Below are positions 23,159-35,400 of a DNA stretch of 64,000 nt, one piece after another (position 1 is the stretch's first letter; the number at the start of each line of letters is the position of its first letter). Source of the DNA: Pieris napi (Eukaryota; Arthropoda; Insecta; Lepidoptera; Pieridae); NCBI RefSeq assembly GCF_905475465.1, contig NC_062241.1, positions 3,410,001 through 3,474,000 on the forward strand. Reading direction: 5' to 3'. The translations under genes were made by a program, and so were the position numbers. A model generated the notes under the pieces. That model was given only the letters and a program-made list of their open reading frames with translations. It made no database searches and was not told where the DNA came from.

Positions 23159-23419
23159 GTGGCGAGTGGAAATAAAACAGTGGAAAGTTGGGCGATGAAA
23201 CGCCTCAGGGTACATTATTATATATTTTCGTACCCAAGTCTTTTAAAGCTGCACGGAGAACCGGCGCTTTTAAGAAATTTAGATACATTATTAGGAAATG
23301 AAGCCTTATTACAATTAGAATTAAAGACATTAGCGCCTGCTTTTAAAGACGCGCAAAAAAGAAAGTGGTTTGAAGAAGTGATAGACAATTATTTAAAATT
23401 GTGGGAGAGTAACATGTGA
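23159..23419 (+). other. Duplicate of tsl last exon (exon 6'), open and intact
   Basis: The same 86 residues plus stop as exon 6 (20259-20519). The two differ at 4 of 261 nt, and all four changes are synonymous third-position changes (AGA/AGG, CAC/CAT, GAG/GAA, AAT/AAC). The acceptor TATTTCAG is kept. It could act as an alternative terminal exon or be a recent non-functional copy; an assembly haplotype duplicate is also possible. Confidence 0.85.
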
Positions 23420-24994
23420 TAGATATTTTAAAGGGCAGATTTTAAGATGAACTCCAACCATTCAGAACCTCGCATTTTCCGGCTCGATGGACCAAAATAT
23501 TTCAATTCGAGATAAACTTTAAATTCTTACATATTAGATAAACTATGTAATGTTATACTTTGGTCAAATAAATATTAGAAGCTTGGAGTATCTTAAAATT
23601 TTACCCTTTAAATAGTGCTGACAAGAGTATTTTAGTTTATATTTGATTTATGAGAGAATGCTATATTTTTCTGTGATTGATCAATATTTATTTTTATAAC
23701 GATTAATTTTCCACCAGTGTAAGTACAAACAATTATAGTTTTAATATTCGTCCATTATAAAGTACTGTATATTTTTGAAACCTTATACAAAAAAATTATT
23801 GCATTTGTATTTTTATATAAAGGCCAATTTGTATTTAAAATATATATTTCGTCGTCCTGATTGCATTTTATAAGGTTTGTTGATAAATATATTGTGATTC
23901 CTCTTTACAATGTTTATGAAGGTATAATCTAAAAGCGGTCACGTTCCTTACTACTACATTTTAACGTCATTTGCTTACTTAAGTGCGAACTTTAAAGTCA
24001 GAATATGGTCGTAAAATAATACCTGTTTTAAACAATTTTAAGAGTCAAAATTTAGGGCAACAAATGGTCTCTAGAGATTCTCTATATGTCGAAACTACGA
24101 ACGAACTAAATTAGTCGAATCTCTCTTCGAAATTCTCTTTTAGCTCATCGTCTTACAAAGTATTTACGATGTAATGTAAAGAGACAGACTGTAGTTGGAA
24201 GAGCAATTAGACCAATTGTTTTTATAAAGAGGTAAATATAGGAATCGGTGACTATAAAATATTTTGTGGTTGGTGAAAGTTTTATTTGATTATCCGTTGC
24301 TGACGTGGCGGGAACCACATTTATTGTTACAAACAAAATATCGATAAATATGTATATTTAATTTTATAATTCAGATGTCTACTTATTTATTTTTTAATTT
24401 ATTTTAACATGATCAAACACGATGCTGCATTTACAACCCAACAGTGTTCTTATTGTATTAAAATGTGTAAATATGTTAGTATGTAAGAATAAACATATTT
24501 TATGAATTTGATTTTATTTTATTCTATCTCGCAACAAATAAATAAGCTCGATTTATCAACTTAGTACAAAGTATATTTTATATAAACTAAAAACCGTCAA
24601 GCAATTTCAATATAAACCAAATACTGTACTACATATAAAGCATAATAATAATATGTATAGCCTTTATATTCCAAAATTCTGTGATCTGTGATCTTTAATA
24701 TATTTCCAGTACAGTATATCTCGGCGTTCGGTGTGCCTCTTGGCAAAGGCCTGCTCTAACCCTTTCCATTGTCCTTTGCGACCCTTCTCCAGTTGTAGCC
24801 TGCTGATAATTTAACTTCATCTTCCCATCTTTTGCGTTGTCAGCCTCTTCTTCGTTTTCCGTCTCTAGGGTACAATTCCGTCAATATTTTGCTCCATTTT
24901 TCATGGGGGTTCCGTATACGACCCGTCTATCTCCATTTCGTTTGGTCTATCTTAGAATGTCTGTCACACCTGTTCTAGCTCTTATGTCTGTGTT

Positions 24995-26477
24995 TCTTTG
25001 CTTGTCATTGTTTTATTCTCAGCATGCTTCTTTCCGTGACACTTTGGCAGTGTGCTAGCATGTCCCTGTACTGGTTAGAGAAATATAAATCAATATAGAT
25101 ACTTCAAAATAAACCAACTTTACTCTTGTGGTGGAAGGAAGGAACTATTCCTCCGACCTAAAGAGAATCCATATGAATATATATGTTATCATCGCAGTCA
25201 TTGTAGCCGTAGATGTCGCTAAAACCTCATTTCAATTCACAATATAACGCTGATAATGTACAATACTTCTATGAATGTTTGGTACTCTTATATCGTTTTG
25301 TTAATAACCTAAGGCACAAGATTTAGAATCTAGGCTTTCAGATTAACAAATTAAATAGCTAAGTATGTGAAAAGCGTGGTGGATTTTAACTAGTGAGAGA
25401 GGTCTGCTAAAAAACTAATCATAAATACGTTGAACATATTTTCTATAATACCATTGAGAATGTGGCCCTTATACATCCGCAAGTGATTTATACGAAATGA
25501 GGCCATTGAATCATAGACAAGTGTATTATCATAAAGTAAACTAACGCTGATACCGTGTCATTCAACTTTTACAGTAACCGCATTCCGCAAATATTTCGGC
25601 AAATGTGGGAAAAATTTGAGTGCCAGGAAGCATCGAAAATCAAATGTAATCTAATTGAAGCAACGACAGGCCATTAGGTGGCGCCGAACTTCGACCGACC
25701 GAGGCGAAACTAGCGGTTATGTACGAGTATCTATAGATTATAGAAAATCGTAATATACGTGATTCTTTTAAAACTTAACTTGACTCATATCCCATTATAT
25801 TCAGGTTTTGATGTACCATTATAAAAAGAGACAAATAGTTCCTTAAACTATATAAGATTTCGCTTCTTGGATAAATAATTTCAAAGTATTGCGTAAGATT
25901 TAGGTTACTGAATAATTTATATTATATATGTACTAACACGCACAGAGACTATGTTTAATGTTAGAGCTAATGTATACATTCGCTGAAAATAACTGATACC
26001 TATTCCTTTCATATTTGTCGCACTTACACTTGGCTATTGTTACGTGTTTCCATCTCTTTCTTCATAGCGACATTAAGTACTCCGAAACGTGTTTTAATCA
26101 TTGTGATTTCTTTATACAAATGACCATGAACCATTGGAACAAAATCACTAGTATTAATTCACTCGATAAAGTTCTTATGTTTTTTTAATATACATCCGTA
26201 CGTACGTAGGTAAGTTTGTAACCCTTTCAGACGTTGGCTTCACATTTCTGCATAAGTTTCCAAGCAGGCTAGTAGGTACATCAGCGATTCTGATATTTCA
26301 ATTCTCGTATTCTTCTGCGCGAGTAAATGTTAATTCTGGTCATAGAAAAACTATTGCACAGCCGAGTTGGAACTTGGAAAATATCACCTGAATGGACCTT
26401 AAAGTTGAGAAACCCTTCCGTAACCTCATATCCAACACTGTATTCTTGCAATAAAAATAATAAATCAGTATCACAAC
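24995..26477. other. Intergenic DNA between the torso-like copies
   Basis: No coding exon or structural element recognised. Confidence 0.4.
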
Positions 26478-26705
26478 CTTTTTAGGTCTGGGCTTCAGAT
26501 GTCTCTATCTGTTTCATGATCATTTGCCAATAGGCAAGTAGGTAATCCTGTACCTGACACACGCCGTCGACTTTTTGGGTCTAAGGCAAGCCTTCCTCAT
26601 GATGTTTTCCTTCGCCGTACGAGCACCGTAAGCAACGAGCAAGTTAAACGTGCACATAGAAAGAAAGTCCATTGGTGCCCAGCCGGGGATCGAACCATAG
26701 GGAAT
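26478..26705 (-). repeat. tRNA-derived SINE, reverse orientation
   Basis: Plus strand reads CAACCTTTTTAGGTCTGGGC, CTATCTGTTTCATGATCATT, CTGACACACGCCGTCGACTT, ATGATGTTTTCCTTCGCCGT and CCCAGCCGGGGATCGAACC. Same family as 9478-9722 and 4676-4893. Confidence 0.78.
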
Positions 26706-28296
26706 AGAAACCGATAGGGCAACAAAATGTATCAATAACAAAGTTATATTAGTCTAAACTCTAGATATAATATTACGACTTATATACGAATCTATTTTAT
26801 AGGTTGGTATATCTAATAAAAATACCCGATTTAGATAAGTTCGTGAAGATCAAAAGGTTATCGCAATACCAAGCATAAACGTGGAGCCTTGAAATTCGTT
26901 GCTTTTTATTAAATAGAACATTTTATTAGGTCGATATACTATAATTCTTATTCGAATCACACATTTACCGTGTTAAGTATTTCAACAAGTGTACATTGCG
27001 TGTGTGATAATTAATAACTATTGTATTATATTATAATATTAATGATTGAGTACGTAAGTTTGTCTATAGCATTGTAATTTTCATCAGAATAATGACACAA
27101 ATTTTATTTTTACATTCATAGATTATAATTACATTACGCTGTGGTGATTGTGTGTGGAATTTCGACGACTCTGATTTTCACTTCTTTTTCGGACACTTAA
27201 CTTTTACATAAAGAAAACAAACTATTTCTAATATTTGTATTTAAATTATAGGTGGCAGGAGGAGAAATGCAAAGGAAGAGTTAGAGAAAATTTCGAATCA
27301 TATCGTTACCGAGAAAATTCAATCCATGCTCTGATTTCCATAAATTCGTGTTTGTACTTAATTTGGTATATCATGTGGACCTTGGCATTTATCATGAATA
27401 AGTCATAATCAAATGGATTTGTCCTTAACTACAGGAAACAACTACTTTATTTCTGCTTTATGCAACTGATCTGCACGCGAATTATCATTATATGGAAAAA
27501 TATAACTCGGTGTCTTCGCCTGCATTAGTATTATATAAAAATGAGTTACTATATTCGAATGAAAATATATGTTTTTATGTGTAACATTTAGTGTAAAATT
27601 TCCAATACTAGGTACATTGATAATATATACTGATTGAACAATTATTCATAGACGTGTATTTATATGCAACAAAAATAAATTGTGGAGGAATGAATCTGGA
27701 TCTAGATGGTCGAAGGATCTTCGACTAACTAGACTGGTCGGCCCGAACGCTCCAGTGGAGGTCGTGAAGTTGTGTATATGAATATCTTTAGCGATCGACA
27801 TAACATTGATAGCTTTGATATATGACTTTCAGTGTCATATCCTCCAGACAATACAATACTTATAATAATAATAGCCTTTAATTCAGATACTTTTATAGTT
27901 AAACACGTTACTACTTCAATCCTCTTAGGTATCTGTCTGTGTGCCCTTGTTTGGCAACATCTCTGCCATGTACCTGGTGTTTATTATATTTGGTCTATCC
28001 ACCTTCAAAGTTGTCTTCCTCTATTTCGTTTTCTGTACCATGGGCACCAGTTTAGGACTTTTTGCTCCACTTTTCCGTCCCGCGCAAATTTCACCTTTAG
28101 TTTATTTATTTATAGGAAACTTAACAATAGTTAAATTACCAAGTAAATCCGTACCAAACGCTCAGTGCAATGATACGGGCCTAATCTCTCGGGTCAAGTT
28201 CACACAATGTTTACACATTAGCAAATTGTTAAAAAATCTCAGTCAACGCCGCCTCGCGTGATTGTTAGCTTGTTAGTTTATTGTAGGTTGTTGATA
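26706..28296. other. Intergenic DNA upstream of the torso-like paralogue
   Basis: Mostly AT-rich. At about 27925-28110 the reverse strand resembles a non-LTR polymerase tail (plus strand GTTTGGCAACATCTCTGCCA, TGGTCTATCCACCTTCAAAG, CTTCCTCTATTTCGTTTTCT), but this is a weak match. No promoter element stands out. Confidence 0.35.
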
Positions 28297-31200
28297 ATGT
28301 TATGGTTGTTAGTGCTTCTGTGTTGTGCTTTATGTGGCAGCGAGGAGGACTTAGGATATAGTCTTAGTATTGGAAACGCTATTGATGTGTTTGCGAAGTG
28401 AGTATCGTTCGTTCTCCACCTTAAGAAATTTGAAATCGCTGATAAACAAAGGGCTTGTCGAATTGTCAATCTCCAATGTTTTACTGATCGGCTTGATTCT
28501 ATCTCTCTACGCAGAGACATTGCGTCTCTTTGCGTTTTCTATAAAGTGTGCTACGGTGAGTGTTCTGAAAATTTTTTTGGGTTGATCCCTCCTGCCTCGT
28601 TTCAACGCCGTACGAGCTGTATGAATTCATAAATTCATCAACATCACCTTTATGGCTGGAAGTCTTTCACAGTCCGTTTCACAAGGGATTTTCTTTTGCG
28701 AACTAGCGAACTGTGGAATCGAGTCCCGGTGGGGGATCTCTCTGAGAGATACGACCTCCAACTATTCAAAATTCCAGTGTCTTCTTCCCTCAAATGCCGG
28801 TAACGCACTCACAAAAAATGGGTAGACACCCATGGGGTACGATGACTGCCCTTTTTGGGCGTCCCCCAACAAACTGCTATATGTGGGGAAGCCATTGCGA
28901 GGCTCTTTCATTAAATAATAAAGATGTGACTGCGAGGCTAACTCGGAGATTCTTGGTTCGATTTCGAACTGTAATAGTTTCGGGATATAGTTCGCCACGA
29001 GTTGACCTACTAAAATTATTAAAGGAAGAAACGCATAAATGTGTCTGTTATGTTCCACAGGACTTTATAAAGGTTTAAATCTGTTCTTTGGGGTTTGACT
29101 AAACATGGGTTGCCCAGGGTAAGTGCATATATGTCGTACAACTTAAAGAAGTTAAGTTATCCAAGGAGTCCAAGTTGTACATAGATGGTATTACATGACC
29201 GCGACCGTCAATTGAACGTAAATACTACATACAATTTATGCATCTTTGTATGCACTAATTTGCATCCTATCCACGAGATTACAGCGCTTAAGTAGTGTTA
29301 AACATTTCTGTTATCAATATATCTGGATATTATTCTATGATCAAAAAAAGTTATTTCTATTTATTTAATTTTAATGTATGTAACATTTGACCTCAAAATA
29401 CGTCAACCATAACTAGCGCAAATATGCTTCGGAAGATTTATATTGATAAAACAATTGTTTTAATTCAATCAGACCATAGTTAAGGTCATTTAAATATTTA
29501 AAATAACCTCGTAGTTAGGTCATTACAATGTTGAACGCCTAAAACAAATTTTCAGTTCAGACCAGACATTTTCTTAAAAGTCTATTTAATAGACTAGCTT
29601 ACGCAATACTGATAAAATAATATTTTTATGTCAAGAAAAATCCGATGATGGATTGACATGATTCTTTAAAACAAAAAACGTCTCGTCTCGTTTCGAATCT
29701 AGAAAAATCTATATTTCGGTCAAATACTCCAGAAAATACAAATGCCACACGGGTTAAACTTACAATTTATTTATCGCTTTCTAGTTATGGCGACCTCTCC
29801 CAAGTCACGCAAGTAGTTTCAGCAGACTACGAAGATGAGGATTATGATCCCATAGAACCCTTTAGGGAGAAGAATATACGAGTGTTTGAAAACGTCAGTA
29901 GTATCATCACACCTGGCGATACAATGGTAAACATGAACCTCCATCTCTGTGAAACATTCGACGATCTTCTTCAAGTCTACTTCAAACACTTCCAAATAGA
30001 AGGGTATGATTTATTTTTAACTAGTTGCTGTTATATTGAATAAGTACCGTCCCGAAAAGCAGGTTTAGGTAATTTTAAATTTAACCGTTGGTCACCGTGA
30101 CCACGCACGCTGTAAAGCACGCGAAACGTCGGTTAAATTTAAAATTATGTAAAATAATAATTATTGTAAATACATAACTTCAATCCGGTTAAAAATTGTT
30201 TTATTAAATGTGTAAAAGTTATGCCAATAAAAGACAATACTAGGTTTAGGTAACTAATTATTTGCCAGTTGAAGGTGTTTAGTTTTTCATATGTATATTA
30301 TATATATATATATATTGCGATAGGAACGACACATACAACAGCTGGTATCTCAAAGCCTTCTCTGTGCGAATCTTTTTATTTATACTCTGATTTTTAAGTA
30401 GTTCCGTAGAATTCTGAAATTTCATAAGCGTTGCTACTAAAAAAGTTCTTTACTTAATCTTTACTTGTGTGTTTTTTACTATTTGTAAAGGAACATTATT
30501 ACCACTCGCCGTTAAACCACTTTTAATGTGGAGCACCGCACTTAATAAAATGGATACATTACAATAAAATGTATGTATAAACTCAGATGTTCAGACTTGT
30601 ATTGAAATTGAAAAATGTGCCCGGCCAATAATGATAGATAGCTGTCAGAATTTTACGGAATTAAAAATCTGAGTATAGACGTAAATCACCTAAAGGCTAG
30701 AATGACTGATTTTGGATCGTGGGTGTCCATGGGCTGCAGTAACTTTTCATGATCGTTGTTCATCAATCCAGAGACTTGTTTGCCCTCTTCTTCAACAAAA
30801 AACTCACAGCGTGTCTCCGCTCAGGCTCTTTCATGATTACATCAGGAATAGATATAGAATGCAAAGGCGATATGTCCGTTATTGTAATGAAATACATCCT
30901 GCATATTAATAATAATACATAATATTTTCAGTACAGACGTTCCGTGGAAGGCATTTTTAGGTGATTGGATTCCAGATGAAATTATGCGAGCATTCGGCAT
31001 GGAGTACGATCCACGGCCAGACGACTGTTGCTACGTTCTCGTCACATTATCTAAAACTAAAAATTCCGTACGAATAAACACAGAACGGACCATTAAAGTG
31101 AAGGATTATGTATTTCGGGCGATTGAGCAGCTTAACGCGTCTGATGCGACGGATTTGAGACGGTTTATGAAGAGTTATGGCACGCATTACATCGACTCAT

Positions 31201-32492
31201 ACATAACTGGAAATTTTATTTATCAAGTGAGTATTGCTTGTACTGTTTCGTCGATTATTTGGTTTGTAAAATACTCTGGTCTTGCGTCGATAATAAGTCC
31301 TAATAGCGAGGCCAACTTCAAAATGACTTCATCGAAACTAAGTACAATAATGTCGTGATCATTTTTGGACGTAACAGAAAACCGCCGCTGCTGGATTGCT
31401 GTAAAGAAACGAATCCTTGCTATTAAACATGATGAGTGTAGCAGTTCTATGGATGTTTCTCATATATTTCTCTTGTGATTACTTTCTGTTATTATACGTA
31501 TTTTAAGTCCAGCAATCCGAGGAGTCAGAACGAAGCTATTTTAATATGAAATTCATAGTACAATTAAGCTTTCAACATCCTGGATATAGTTTTGGTAATA
31601 CTTTGTTAATTTTTAGGTTTTTAAGTATAAACGAAGTGGTTACAACACACTTAAGAATTTCATAAGATTACGAGAAAGAAGAAGGTCCAATTCGGATCTG
31701 AGGTTCTACTTTTCATCAATTTTTCTCAGACAAGTTGGGGATATTAGGGTAAGTGTTTCTCAAGTGTTATTAATTTTGTAGTTGTTTTAATAAAATAAAG
31801 TTGGGTATACATAAACCATGTAGCTAAATAAATATTGTTTTTAGTTAAGGTCATATTTTAACGATCAGATAGGATTTGAGATCACTATTAAAATTATGAG
31901 GCAGTTTGTATTTACGCTAGACGTTTAGGCGTTAAATATTTGTTTTGACCAGAATGGATCTTAGTAATCTAAAGTAAATAAATGATTATTATTATTAAGG
32001 TTAGTGAGGATATTTTTTTAAAGTTATTATAATAGTAAGCCCGGTAAAAAATTTGGGAACCCTTATTATGTTTAATATTAAGTAGGTAGGTGTACATTAC
32101 ATTAGGTACATTAGTCAAAAGCCATTTTTAAAAATCGGTTCGCGCGATGTTTTCATTCGCTGTAGGTTTTATTAGCGTTTCGAGCTAGCGTACAAAAAAA
32201 ATAGTTTATTTATTTAGTTTTTATTTTACAGATTGCAAGTGGCAACAAGACAATAGAAAAATGGGCCCGAAAGAACTTGAGGGACAGTCAATATTTATTC
32301 TCCAGACCGAGTCTTCTCAGGCTTCATTACAACCGAAATTTAGCCTTTAAGCTCAACGAAATGATGGATAACGGGGCATTACTTAGTCTTAACTTGAAAA
32401 CACTCAAACCGCTATTTAAAGATACATCTATAGGCGATAGATTCGTTGAAATAGTTGAAAATGACTTGAAATTATGGGAAGTGAATGCGTAA
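28297..32492 (+). CDS. Torso-like paralogue, secreted MACPF protein
   Basis: Five coding exons: 28297-28397, 29785-30003, 30932-31226, 31617-31748 and 32232-32492. Intron phases are 2, 2, 0, 0, all GT-AG. The product is 335 aa. Residues 1-15 (MLWLLVLLCCALCGS) are a signal peptide. The MACPF signature is YGTHYIDSYITGN at 189-201. VPWKAFLGDW corresponds to [10 protein letters not shown] of the upstream gene, and IASGNKTIEKWA to [12 protein letters not shown]. First and last exons have exactly the lengths of the tsl exons (101 and 261 nt). Exon 3 fuses what are exons 3 and 4 in tsl. An acidic insert (DYEDEDYD) lies in exon 2. It is a diverged tandem duplicate of tsl; whether it activates Torso or has another extracellular role cannot be told from sequence. 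No breaks were found. Confidence 0.92.
28585..28920 (+). repeat. Non-LTR reverse-transcriptase 3'-end fragment in intron 1 of the paralogue
   Basis: The sense frame near 28670-28790 reads pieces such as F-L-L-R-T-S-E-L-W-N-R-V-P and L-S-E-R-Y-D-L-Q-L-F-K, the classic C-terminal LWN-x-LP...YDL-x-x-FK motif of insect non-LTR elements. Stops follow. 5'-truncated copy, different family from family A. Confidence 0.65.
30070..30147. repeat. Inverted repeat with CACGC/GAAACGTCGG core in intron 2 of the paralogue
   Basis: Perfect 17-bp arms TAATTTTAAATTTAACC (30070-30086) and GGTTAAATTTAAAATTA (30131-30147) enclose a GC-rich core, GGTCACCGTGACCACGCACG and TGTAAAGCACGCGAAACGTC. The core includes the palindrome GGTCACCGTGACC. 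Looks like part of a dispersed element. Confidence 0.6.
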
Positions 32493-35400
32493 GAAATATG
32501 AGGAATAGAGAAAATCACAAATTTCTTTCTTACCACCAAGTATACACACGTGTACAGCAGACTCTCTACGTACATTTTAACAGGATGCTAAATTTATTAT
32601 TGAATACCACGTAATCGCTATGCAACGTGTGCGCCGGCGCTGCGCATATTAAAATTGACAGTTTAATATATAATATAATTCACCCAATTGTTAGAGCTAA
32701 GGTTATGTATGTATATATATATAGTCTTATAAGGGTAATTTAAAAAAATAGGAATTATATATGTGAAAGTACAAAATACGAACCTACCTACTTATAAGAT
32801 TTGCAGTATAATATGACGATTACATATTTTGTAAGATTCGCAAAGCTGTAGCTATTTTCCAAGGACGATTATGATAAAAACTACTTATTAATTTATTTTT
32901 GTATAATAAACTAAAAATTGAGTTAACATCAATCTACAATTAGAGATTATTTAACGGATGACTCTGAATACAGGTGTCAATATTGTAAGTATTGCGTCTT
33001 AATCTAGTTATTTTAAAACTTACCAGTTTAGTTATGTACTTAATATTTTATACTGACCTCCTTATTTAAAGTCTTAGCATTGTATTCATATAAGAGCTAA
33101 TTTGTAGACGTGAGGAACCTATATATGTCGACTGATTTCATCGACCCTATAAAAAATGGGCTCATCTCTTATTGAAACAGAGTTGAAGCAAAGCGACGCG
33201 TCATGTTTTTCAACTGTAACGCGCGGCCGCGCGTCTTGAAAGCTCCAATCAGTTCAGAGACTTTTGTACATTCATGTATAGTGCTCGCTCCACAGTAAAC
33301 AATTATACTCTGTTTTTCTTCTTCTAACTGCTTCGACTCTACGCCAGTATGAGTTGAGCCGAGGTTGAGTTGAGATTTCTATACGGTTTTGACACTCGGA
33401 ATTCATTACCGCTATGACTGGACTTTAGAACCAAAACACGGTGTTACCGTTCACGTTTTGAGCTCACATAGTCATGTGGGACTTTAATATTATGTAAAAT
33501 TAGGAAGAAAATTAATAATTTCGAAATAAAATCACGTAGCCACATCAAAGTCTTTTAATGTCACTAATGCATTTAGGTACAAACATGTAAAAAACAATTG
33601 TGCTATATACAGTATGCAGTATACAACTTCGCACAATTAAAAATACAAAGTCACGAAACTTATAGGCTTTGATTTAGAGCTCATTTCAGAAACAAATAAC
33701 TTCTATACCGTCTATGGCGTAGTGGTTAACGCACGTTAGCCTAGAGATGATTTTCTGAAAGTTAATGCTTAAAGCATCAATTATAAAATTAGGCCGTGTA
33801 AAGACTCGTACGTTTTGATTTCTCCTTCTCTTAGAGTGAGATTCAGACACAAGATTTAGTGCGAACATATTAGTTCCAGTATGTTATTATACATTTCTGA
33901 CATAAGGGAGTCGGACTTTGCGCTAAGTCTCCTTTCCGAGTCCCTTAGGAACAATGAACATGAGGCCCACACCTAGAATGTAAGTAAACCCTAAATCTTA
34001 TTAAAATAGCTGTCTAATTTATTTATAAACTTTTGATAATGCTTAAGATTAGTTTGTGGCTTGAGATACATATTGGAATCTGGGCTTTGACCTATTAATG
34101 ATTTAACAGGCACTATCTTTTGTCAAGTTATATTAAATATTAGCATATGAAAGCGAAGTACGTCCTGTGTTATGTTAAAGTTTTTTTCCATGCAGGCGAA
34201 CTTAACTAACATTTATTAAATAAAATATATATTTTTACATTTATATAATAAATAAAATTATTAACATTATACAACAAGTAGTAGTTTTATAATTATTACA
34301 ATATAGGTAAAACCATATTTAATATAAAAATTTAAACAAAAAATAGAGATTCATTCGAATAAGGTTGTAATAGATCCTTAAAAGTTTTGTTAGACAATTC
34401 TACCCACAGTAGCATTAATGCTATTTAGTTTTGTGGGTAGCTTCAAATTCCCATAATATCTATGGGGAAATCACATTTCTAAGTCAGTTTCATTCATATT
34501 ATATGGTGAAACCTACCATTCAGAACAATTCTGGTTTCTCCAAACTTTCTCCAGACTTCAATTTGCCTTCTGCTTTAAACGACGCATCCATTCTTACTAT
34601 ACAAAGGCTAAGTATACTATCGTTTACGCCCAACAACTTCTCAGTTCCACCCTGTCACCGTATTTACATAATAAGTGTAAATATAGTATTACGACAAACA
34701 CTATTCTATGATGTGTATCGAATATATTTACAAAAGTATCAGAATGAAAATTTGTACGGCTATCAGATAATCATTAAGAGCGTCCTTCCCCGTCCAAAAA
34801 CGGCAACGCGAGCATGGCCAAAAGCTCGTTGTTTCATCCAGCGCAGTGTCAGAACAAGAGGTAAAGCGAAAAGAGATAGCATAGATAGATAGCGAGTCAT
34901 AAAAATGGCTAACAAGCAAGTGAGAACGCGATAACATTGAAAGAAAAATAGTGTGCGGAAATTTCTTAAAACTTGTTCCAAGAAACACTTGTTTTTTCGT
35001 AAGCCTTACAAGATTATGAAAAATAAGGAACTTCGTTCCAAAAAGTTTTACATTTAGAAACTCCATTACATTTGCAAGGTTTCTATGCAAATATTTCTTT
35101 CCGGTTACAATTAATGAGTACATTATAAACGCCCAAACTTCATATAAAATTTGTGCAAAAAGGCTGATTTTTGGAGGTTTGTACTGAATTTGTTTCTTAA
35201 AATTTTGATTTCGCGTTTTAATAGAGACCTAGATATAGTGCACAAGATGCCTATTAGTTCAAAAGTTTCAAAGAAATATCTGTTACAACGCCATAATCAC
35301 GTACCGCCGCTCCGCGCACGGTTGGCCGCTCTTAAACCTATTAATGAATGTGTTGCGCTGTGTTATATTTTATGCATAATATCGATATTTGCCTTGATTA

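Larger units (their letters stand above)
22355..24994 (+). repeat. Segmental duplication, unit B
   Basis: Second copy of 19471-22097: exon 5b', exon 6', the 3' UTR with AATAAA at 24488-24493, and the reverse non-LTR fragment. It diverges from unit A at the junction after CTTATGTCTGTGTTT. Unit B's intron retains a longer version of a 67-codon open stretch (22742-22945, ending F-P-I-V-L-H-H-H-V-L-Y-M) that is shortened in unit A; its identity is unknown. Confidence 0.93.

Noticed and set aside
34431..34892. 153-residue ORF in the Ttc5-paralogue intergenic region
   Set aside because: No recognisable domain, no signal peptide or splice context, an equally long ORF on the other strand, and the frame may not even begin with ATG.
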